Below, one piece after another: positions 56,430 to 64,000 of a stretch of 64,000 nt of DNA (positions are counted from its first letter, which is position 1; each line of letters starts with the position of its first letter). This DNA comes from Paralithodes platypus. Lineage: Eukaryota; Arthropoda; Malacostraca; Decapoda; Lithodidae. The DNA is taken from NCBI GenBank assembly GCA_032716605.1, contig CM064552.1, positions 12,373,886 through 12,437,885 of the forward strand, given 5' to 3'. Position numbers and translations under genes: made by a program. The notes beneath the pieces were generated by a model. That model was not told the origin of the DNA and did not search any database. It saw only the letters and a list, made by a program, of their open reading frames with translations.

Positions 56430-56891
56430 GGGGGAAATTAGTGTTTATCTTGACAATTTGTTCCTTTCCTTTGTTATTTCTTCTTCGGTTCCTACTTCTG
56501 CCACCCTTTCCCCTCTTGCTTACTTCTTCCCCTTCTTTTGATTCCATAATCTTCTGCGGATTCTGCTTGCTACATTTGTTTGTGTATTTTTTGTTTATCT
56601 TCGTCTTTTTGTGGCCTTGTGTCTTCTTATAATGTTCCATTGGCGGTCCCTGAGTGTCCATCAAACAATTAGGATAGAAATAAAGGGTGAATTAATTTTC
56701 ATCTTTATATCTTTTCCCTTTGGCTTCTACATTTACTCCTTTTTGTTTATTTTTTTTTCACCTAATTTTCTACGGTTTTCACTTTTTGTTTCTCTTACGT
56801 TTTTTTCTTTCGCATTTTTTTTTCGCCATTCTTTTCTTCTCTTGGCGGCTTCTTGAAAGTGGTCCGGCCTAACTAGGGTAAAGAGAGGGTG
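55537..56891 (+). repeat. Six diverged tandem units with variable AG tracts
   Basis: The anchor GGCGGCTCCTTGAAAGTGG occurs, with variants, near 55537, 55753, 56063, 56325, 56642 and 56845. The following CGCCCAA.TAGGATA.AGAGAG position carries a long AG tract in unit 2 (55787-55867) and unit 4 (56363-56427), a short one in unit 3, and almost none in units 1, 5 and 6. The rest is pyrimidine-rich. Confidence 0.85.
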
Positions 56892-57032
56892 AATTAACCT
56901 TTATCTTTACGAGCATCAGAGACAGAGACTTTAATGAGAGAGTGATGCCCCTCAGTTGAAACACTCCCGCGCCTCCAGGCTCTGTCAGTGTATTGGAAAC
57001 ATTAACATGTTCAGTATAGTAAATTTATTATC

Positions 57033-57093
<61 letters not shown>

Positions 57094-57307
57094 AGGGGGG
57101 GGGGGGAGAGAGAGAGATTACGAAGTGGGTGAGGAGGGGGGGGGGGGGATGAATTAGCCTTTATCTTTACGAGCATCAAAGCCAGACTTTAATGAGAGAG
57201 TGATGCCCCTCAGTTGAAACACTCTCGCGCCTCCAGGCTCTTATAAGTGTATTGGAAACAGTAACCCTTTCAGTATGGTAGCCGTGCTTCTTTTATTTTT
57301 AGGTATC

Positions 57308-57385
<78 letters not shown>

Positions 57386-57412
57386 CAGAGGCAGTGTGTG
57401 TGTGTGTGTGTG
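56892..57412 (+). repeat. Tandem duplication, 259 bp, each with an AG tract
   Basis: TTTATCTTTACGAGCATCA at about 56899 and 57158 starts two units sharing GAGAGAGTGATGCCCCTCAG and CGCCTCCAGGCTCT. Both end in AG tracts (57035-57118 with G runs; 57310-57382, then GT to 57412). Confidence 0.92.
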
Positions 57413-57719
57413 TAAAGCAGAGTAGTTGAAGGAAGTATATGCAAATCAAATGTAAAGCCCCCCACTTTAACGGTGTTGGTATGTAGGCTATGTGTGTATG
57501 TATATACCAGGCACATACCCCATAGCTGGGGGGGTCCGACTCGAGACAGGGAGTCCGGGACCACTTTCGTGTTCCCTTGCCCCTTTCTCTGTCTCGTCTA
57601 GTAGGTGAATTATTTTACAAGGGGACAAGGATTCCTAGCCCCCTGCCCCCAGAAGGAAAGGTAGACATATGTTTGTGAACTATAGTAAAACTTAACAGGC
57701 ATACTGTATATACTCACAC
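57413..57719. other. Unassigned stretch
   Basis: Short G or C runs only; no gene or repeat is recognised. Confidence 0.5.
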
Positions 57720-57855
57720 AAGACAGGCAGACAAACCGTCTAATTTACTCCAAATGGGTCCAATTACATGAGGTTCCTATTTCCTACCAGGTGCCCAGAG
57801 GCGTCAGGGTTATCCGGAGACTGCCCATCTTTCTCATCCTGCACGGGAACTCCAA
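57720..57855 (-). mobile_element. SINE family S3 body (partial)
   Basis: Contains TCCAATTACATGAGGTTCCT, ACCAGGTGCCCAGAGGCGTC and GAGACTGCCCATCTTTCTC, aligning with 50945-51075. The tRNA-like head is missing or degraded. Confidence 0.65.
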
Positions 57856-58737
57856 ATATAGAACATGACATTGTGCATTGTCTGTTAATTTACCAAAGAT
57901 GTGAAAGGTTATGAAAACTATAGTTCGCCCCTCAGCTGAGGAAAATTAGCTGGTTGTAATTAATTAAAGTAATTTTTTATCATCAGATGTAACGGATATA
58001 ATGTCATTTCAAGCTGCGACTCTCCCCACTCAGCCACCCACACATACGCACAATTACACAGCTCCCTTAGACCACCTTTCGAGCCAAACTTTTGCGTTTC
58101 CCATAAATTGCAGGCTTGGTATCGCTCCCTACGAAAAAATAGACACCAAAATGGGGTTTAGTGTTGGAATAGATACAGTAATACAAAGTGAAAATGTATC
58201 TCGGCACAAAAACCAGCACAACAACGGAAATGAATCACCGAAGAGGCATTCACAGTTAGCCAAGTCGGTCCCTACAGCACTGTCGTAACTAGCAGGTGGG
58301 CTTGTACAAATATCACTAGCAATATACACACACACACACACATGTAAACGCCGGTGTGTTTATCGGTACAAGTGGAATAATGCATGCTTACGAGTATAAT
58401 ATTGTAATTATTTAATCCTAAACTAAAACTATTGTGATCAAACCCAACCTGCCCTAACCTAAAATATTCAATTTCTAAGTATTATCAAAATATGCGTACA
58501 CTTTCGCTGCATACTTTGCACAGATTTGATTACACTATACTGTATATATTTTTCATAATTATAAAGTGTCACCTTGGAATGAGCCGCAAAGTCTTTTAGA
58601 TGCTAACTATTTCATGTAACCCCTTGTAACTCTCACTCTAATATCACAACTCTTACATTACAGGAGCAACCCCCATTCCCCTTCACCCCTGGCGCCCTCT
58701 CACGCCCACTCCCCGCACTACCCATCGGTATTAGCAT
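57856..58737. other. Unassigned stretch with a MITE A core remnant
   Basis: 58105-58165 (ATTGCAGGCTTGGTATCGCT then AAATAGACACCAAAATGGGG) is a weak match to the A/B core. ACCCAACCTGCCCTAACC near 58442 is pentamer-like. No gene is supported. Confidence 0.5.
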
Positions 58738-59830
58738 GTGAATAGTACGGCAGGCAAGAGGTACAGTGGTGGTGCTCTTGTATCATGGCTAGAGTGGCCA
58801 CCGGAGACTCTGTTATGCATGGAAAAGGAGTGGGAGGGTCAGAAGGGTATAGTAGCCTCGATGACTTGTTTGTGTGTGGGGGTTGGTGAGAAGAGAGTTG
58901 GGTGTGTGTGTGTGTGTGTGTGGGTTAGTCATTGTCATGGTTGTGGTAAGGGTGAGAATGGTATTGGTAGTATATATAGGTGGTGGTAGTATAGGTACTG
59001 GTGGTAATAGTACGGCAGGCAAGAGGTGGTGGAGCTCTTGTATCATGGTTCTACTGGTCACCGAAGATTTAATTATGCATGGAAAAGGAGTAGGAGGGCC
59101 AAGGTAAGAATTACTTGTTTGTGTGTGGGTGGTTTAGTGGCTGTGTTGGTGGTGGCGGGGTGGGGATACTAGTGGTTCTAGGTGTAGTAGTAGTGGTGGT
59201 GGTGTAGGTGGTGCTGGTGATAGTTGTAATAGTAGGTACATTGGTGGTGGTCATGTATCCTAACTCTACTGGCCAGGGTCAGAATAGAAGGGTATAGTAG
59301 CTCGGATGACTTGTGTCTGCCTGGGTGTAAGAGGAGGGGGCGAGGGTTGAGTAATGTATGTGGATGGGTTAGTGATGGTGTTGGTGGTAGTAGAGGTGGG
59401 GTTAGTATTGGTAATAGCGAGAATGATATGGTGGTAGTATTAGTGTTAGTGGCTGATATGGTTGTAGTAGTGAAGGTAGTACTGGTAGTGATAATACGGC
59501 AAGCAAGAGGTACGGTGTTGGTGCCCTCTCTACTAGGCACCAGAGACCATGTTGTCCTTGGAAAAGAAGTGGGAAGTTTAAGGCAGAGATGACTTGTTTG
59601 TATGTGGGTGTGGGTGGGTTAGCTGGTTGTGTAAGTGTGTGATGTGGGTGGCAGTGATAGTGGCAATGGTGGAGGTGTTGGTGATAATGGTAGTGGGTGG
59701 TGGTAGTAGTGGTGTTGGTATTAGTGCCTTTTATCATGGCTCCACTGGACTCGGTTATGCATTGAAAAGAGTGAGTAGGTTTGTAAGGTAGCTTGGATGA
59801 CTTGTTAGTGTGTAGGTGTTTGGGGGAGAT
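58738..59830 (+). repeat. GGT/GTA-rich satellite, ~250-bp unit, four to five copies
   Basis: GTACGGCAGGCAAGAGGTAC-type anchors occur near 58746, 59010 and 59494, with weaker ones near 59240 and 59730. Each is followed by CTCTTGTATCATGG.T, TATGCATGGAAAAGGAGT, and GATGACTTGTTTGTGTGTGG, then irregular GGT/GTA trinucleotides. Confidence 0.85.
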
Positions 59831-60088
59831 AAATGTTTGTGCGTGTGTGTAAGAGTGTATGTGTAGTGGGGTGATTGTGTTGTTTGGGTGTATTTGCGGG
59901 TGGGTGGTTTATGTAGGGGTTTGGGTCTGGGGACGTGTGGCTCTGTGTGTGAGAGACTTGCCTTGACATAATAATCTTTATTTACCGCCCTACTGTCTAC
60001 AGAGTGGATGCGGGCAGAAAATTGTTAATTTTGATACAATCATTGTTTGTGATACACTAGTTCAGTTACAATATGGGCCTATTTTGCT

Positions 60089-60126
<38 letters not shown>

Positions 60127-60739
60127 GCAGAGGGTTCAAGGTAGATGATTAATGGGGTACACGAGAAAGGAAATAAACTTGGCATGGAAGGTATTCATAG
60201 GTGATCATGGAGTGAATATTTGATGATGATAGAGATGCATATATTAGGCGAGGTAGTATCTGGTCCCTTGTGTTCAAGGAACCATTCCATGATAGATTAA
60301 AATTGCCTGAATTAGCTAGAACAGAATATAGAAGATAACACAATTTTGAAAGGACCAAGTACGGTACCAGTCCTTATGTCTTTAATTGTTATTGGGAAAA
60401 GAGAGTCAGTTTCGTCACTAATGTTTTTTCTTTATTTTGTATTAATTATTATTTATTCTATCCAACTGATGTTAAGCATTGGGAACTGACAAATCTTCCC
60501 TTTCTCGTTTTCTTCCATTTGGTACCCTCTCACTCACGGATTTACGGGAGTACATCCCGGCAAGTTTTTATTGGTAAAATTTAGTTTTTCAACGTTTTGG
60601 GTGCCTAATGCACCGGTATCGCCAGCTTGACAGAAGGTAAATTAGTACGTGTGTGCGTCTGTGTGTGTGAGGGTGGGGATGGGGTGGGGGGTATACTAGG
60701 CATCGCGTGGCCTAGGCGTTCATCTCCTTTTCATTGACC
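59831..60739. other. Unassigned stretch
   Basis: Includes an AG tract with a G run (60089-60127). Otherwise no feature is recognised. Confidence 0.5.
60089..60127. repeat. (AG)n(G)n microsatellite
   Basis: AG repeats followed by an 11-base G run. Confidence 0.95.
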
Positions 60740-60990
60740 TTTGAATCTTGTGATGTGTAACTCGGATGAATAATCCAGCCTGGTACACAGGTGCTACTGC
60801 ATATTACCCAGGTTGCTACAGTTTACCTCCTCGGATGAGATGCTGCAAATGTCCACTAATTTCAGACTCCTATTTATACTGCTAGGTGAACAGAGGCACA
60901 CGATGTTTGAAACTTTCCAGATCCAGATATTTTCGATTGTGAGCCGATTGTTATAACCAGTACTCCAGAGGACACCCTAAATTATAATTG
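60740..60990 (-). mobile_element. SINE family S3 copy (diverged)
   Basis: Contains CTATTTATACTGCTAGGTGA then ACAGAGGCACACGATGT, and AAATGTCCACTAATTTCAGA, in the same order as 50945-51075. The tRNA-like B box is degraded (ATTGTGAGCCGATTG). Confidence 0.6.
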
Positions 60991-62317
60991 TTAGCTGACT
61001 TTTGTTTTATAAAAGTTTAATTCGGCACCTGCCAGACTAGATTTGTCCCCAAGAATGCGCTCGTGTGAATCCGCCTGAAGGGAGCGGGAAGATAATTATA
61101 ACCCACTTGGCCTGCGTCTAGAACTCTACATTTCTAAATTCAATCGGGACCCCGTGTATATTTTAAAGCAAGATGTGCACAATGATTATATGGTTCTCGT
61201 ACCCCTGGATTCAAAAGTTCGACGACGACCTTGATGAATATTCCAGAGAAAATCATATAAATCCGACCATATTACAAGCACAAACAAACGGTCACTTTTA
61301 TAAAGGATGACCGAAAACAAGTGAAACCGTCTATATTAAACCCCCAACACTGAATTACCTAGTTTTTCATCATAAGTTACGGGCGAACTGTTGAACCCGA
61401 CTGTGTGTGCAGCCCTGTTGGCATCAGTGCAGGTAATTATGATTATTACACCGTGCTGGCCTCTGTGTAATGTCGATCATCCTAAAACCTCAATTTGCCA
61501 GCCGCTGTTATTAGGTTGTCAGTCTTACATGTCTCTCTTTTAAAATTGGCGAAGAACACCACTTTGGTTTTACTTACTAGTGGGAGAATGGTCTTGTTCG
61601 GTATGTAGTGGTGTGTGTGTGTATTAACCCTTCTATTAATTGAGTATGTTCTTTTCATTTTATTCTGGACATAGCCGATATGCCCGCATCTTGTGCGTGT
61701 GAAATTATCCCGAAGCTGATTATACTCTGATACCGATTTATATAGAGCAGCACTGTGATAATAATCTCAACATGATCACATATCGAGGGTAACAAGACAA
61801 CGCCATTGATATATATTTCACTTTTTTCGATTTTTTTTCATTTTTTTCTTTTTCGCTTAGAGCTTAGACTATCCCTGGGACCCCAGACGTATCCATGTCA
61901 ATAATCATCTCCATAAGCTATTGGGTTTGGAGGCTAGAGGGACACAAACAGACAAACATAGTCTACAATGTAATAGATATAGATAACATTAGATCCTACA
62001 TTACGATTACGTAATTTTACTTATATTTTGTTGATTTTATTCAGTTTAATAAGAAGCACTTTACGATTCAATTAGCCCATATATGACTCTCTTACTACCG
62101 GTATATACAATCGCCATATAGTAGCCAAAATTAAATGAAGAGAGGCTAACTATATAATAATTTTCTATATTATTCAGCTTAGGAACTATATATCGTAGAG
62201 GGTTTACTATGGTAAGATAAATTACAGAAAGGGCATGGGAACTTAAAGAAAACATTGTTTTATCGTATTTGTTTCTTACACGCCAAACATACATTTCACA
62301 TGCATCTAATGGACCAT
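60991..62317. other. Unassigned non-coding stretch
   Basis: AT-rich; TACCGGTA near 62097. A minus-strand open frame at 62061-62444 overlaps the LINE 3' end and has no own domain. Confidence 0.5.
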
Positions 62318-63938
62318 GATTTGTTTTTTCTATGTGTATGAAGGAGACAAAAGACAGGTTGTCTGTAGAGAGTGTGTCCCCCAAAGCCGAAAGAGTGACA
62401 AAGCCAAATTCAAGGGACGTTGGAGTCACAATGTCTGGACACACGAAGTTTGAAGCAGTCTAAGGCATAGGATGAAGGAAAGCTTGATTGAGGGAGAGAA
62501 TTTTAGAGTTCACTTGTTGATTAGAAGAAAGACTGAGAAAATTTGCCAATTCTTGGGTTGGAGAGCTGGACAGAATAGGAGTGGGACTGTGTTGGAAGGC
62601 GGGTGCCTCACACTCGCCACAAGGGAGGGGGAATGCACTGAGAGAACTCTGAAGAGCACTGATTGTTGTAATAGCGATAGAAGAGTGAAAGAGATGCAAC
62701 ATTGTGGCGTGTAGAACAAAATTGTAGGGAAAAAGTAAAAGGAAGTGAGTTAATGAGGCGAAATGCTTTTGATTCTACTCATTCGGAAGTGCGGTATGGG
62801 TGGAGCCTCCCCACACATGCGAACAATACTCAATACAGGGGCACACTGTGCCCCAATACAGAGCAAGAAGCTGTGCGGGGGTGAAGAACCCACAGAGATG
62901 GTTGAGCACTCCTAACTTTTGGGAAGCTGTTTTACCAAGAGTGCTAATATGATCTTTCCAAGAAAGGGCGGATGAAAAAGAGACACCTAGAATATTTTAA
63001 GAGAAGATGAATGGTTGAGTTGTGTATTGTTGAAGAATAGTTGATAGTCTTGTGGAAGATTGTGATGGAGAGATAGAGGGAGAAACTCGGTCTTGGAAGT
63101 GCTGAAAGTAATAAGATTTTCTCTGCCCCAATCAGAAATAATTGATAGATCAGAAGATAGGCGCTTTATGACCTCGTCACCTTTGCTTTGGAGTGCTTGC
63201 AAGCTGGGTTGATGTGAAAAACTAGTTGAATAGTGTAAGGTAAAGTCGTCAGCATATGAGTGGATAGGACTAGACATACAGTTGAGTAGATCATTAATGA
63301 ATATTTGAAATAGAATTGGAGAGGACAGAACCCTGAGGAACACTAGAGTTAATATGTTGAGGAAGTGAGCGATGGCCGTCCACAATTGCAGCTATGGAGC
63401 GGTCTGAAAGCAAATTAGAGACAAAGGCACAGATAGAGGGATAGAAACCGAAGAAAGGTAGTTTAGACATTAGAAATTTGTGCTAGACTCTATTGAAGGC
63501 TTTCAACATGTCTAGCGCAATAGAAAAAGTCTCACCAAAGTTCCGAAAGGAGGGTGACCAAGAGTTAGTAAGATAAGCAAGAAGATCACCAGTAGAGCGG
63601 CCCTTAAGGATCTGGCGATCTGAAAATAGATTATGGAAAGATAAATGCTTAAGAAATTTTGAGTTAAGAATAGTTTAAGAAACTTTAGAGATGCAAAAAA
63701 TGAGAGCAATTGGACGATAGTTGGAGGGTTGGGAGCGGTCACCCTTCTTTGGGACAGGTTGAATAAGAGCAAACTTCCAGCAAGAAGGAAAGACGTTAGA
63801 GGAAAGACAGAGACGAAAGAGTTTGCCTAGGCAAGGAGTCGGTACAGAAGAACAGTTTTTGAGTACAACAGGAGGAACACCATCCGGGCCATACGCCTGC
63901 TTATAGTATTAACCCCAGAGAGGGCAGAAAGTAAATCC
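62318..63938 (-). pseudogene. Jockey/CR1-like LINE ORF2 remnant with YADD
   Basis: Minus strand from 63938: GPDGVPPVVLKNCSS, FALIQPVPKKGDRSQPSNYR, LKGRSTGDLLAYLTNSWSP, SPILFQIFINDLLNC, the catalytic HSYADDFTLH (about 63255), then GVLNHLCGFFTPAQ, IEYCSHVWGGSTHT, SLFYRYYNNQCSSEL, ELWNSLPQSSFP, and a 3' UTR ending CTTTTGTCTCCTTCAT and an A-rich run near 62322. Order and motifs are those of a non-LTR reverse transcriptase. Several frameshifts and stops (for example before 63385 and near 62990) break the frame. The 5' part is cut by the element at 63939. Confidence 0.9.
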
Positions 63939-64000
63939 TTAAGCCGTTGTCACACGAGCGCTTTTTCCGTCAATTTTCCATGAGCAAGTTTTTTCTCATA
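63939..64000 (+). mobile_element. Family D element, left end (runs off the window)
   Basis: TTAA at 63939 is followed by GCCGTTGTCACACGAGCGC and CTTTTTCCGTCAATTTTCCA, which is the inverse of the right end of copy D1 (48300-48366). It is inserted into the LINE on its left. Confidence 0.7.

Noticed and set aside
55163..56664. Membrane-protein-like Leu/Phe/Ser-rich frames
   Set aside because: Translation of pyrimidine-rich tandem repeats and CT/AG tracts.

Overview
The window is eukaryotic, non-coding and almost wholly repetitive. I see no intact protein-coding gene. The best inference is an arthropod, probably a decapod crustacean. The reasons are tRNA-derived SINEs, jockey/CR1-like LINE remnants, short runs of the arthropod telomere pentamer TTAGG/CCTAA, very long dinucleotide tracts and dense TTAA-flanked MITEs. 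No species can be named from this sequence alone.

Layout. Positions 1-5.1 kb hold a GT/GA microsatellite, three family A MITEs, a small inverted-repeat element (family E) and a 19-bp G-rich minisatellite. Positions 5.1-19.14 kb form one compound satellite locus. Diverged copies of a several-hundred-bp module flank a 10.2-kb core in which 34-35-bp G-tract blocks alternate with 27-bp CCCA-rich blocks. Positions 19.1-25.4 kb hold a foldback MITE (family B) split by a LINE, compound microsatellites, further MITEs, SINEs and a 53-bp G homopolymer. Positions 25.8-27.3 kb hold a 59-bp satellite that appears to have grown inside a family E element. Positions 27.4-39.3 kb hold piggyBac-like MITEs (family C), a retroelement pseudogene at 31.2-32.1 kb, and three more family B elements, one carrying a LINE piece and a SINE. 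A 32-bp tandem array follows at 39.6-40.4 kb. Positions 40.5-44.6 kb are a MITE cluster with nested, abutting and tandemly duplicated copies. Positions 44.9-48.4 kb contain a 511-bp GT tract next to a LINE 3' end, then MITE remnants. Positions 48.9-50.1 kb are a ~170-bp diverged satellite. From 51.9 to 57.4 kb the + strand is first purine-rich, then pyrimidine-rich, with tandem units carrying AG/CT tracts. Positions 58.7-59.8 kb are a GGT-rich satellite. The right end (62.3-63.9 kb, minus strand) is a degraded LINE whose 5' side is cut by another TTAA element running off the window.

How the parts relate. At least four inverted-repeat families (A, B, C and probably D) use TTAA as target. Families A and B share an internal core although their termini differ. 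One LINE supplies an uninterrupted site that shows a MITE insertion duplicated exactly TTAA. Several tandem arrays appear to have grown from parts of dispersed elements. The observations that look most worth following are the 10-kb alternating G-tract/C-tract locus, the shared-core TTAA MITEs with a 32-bp internal periodicity, the satellite inside an E element, and a marked excess of the palindrome TACCGGTA.
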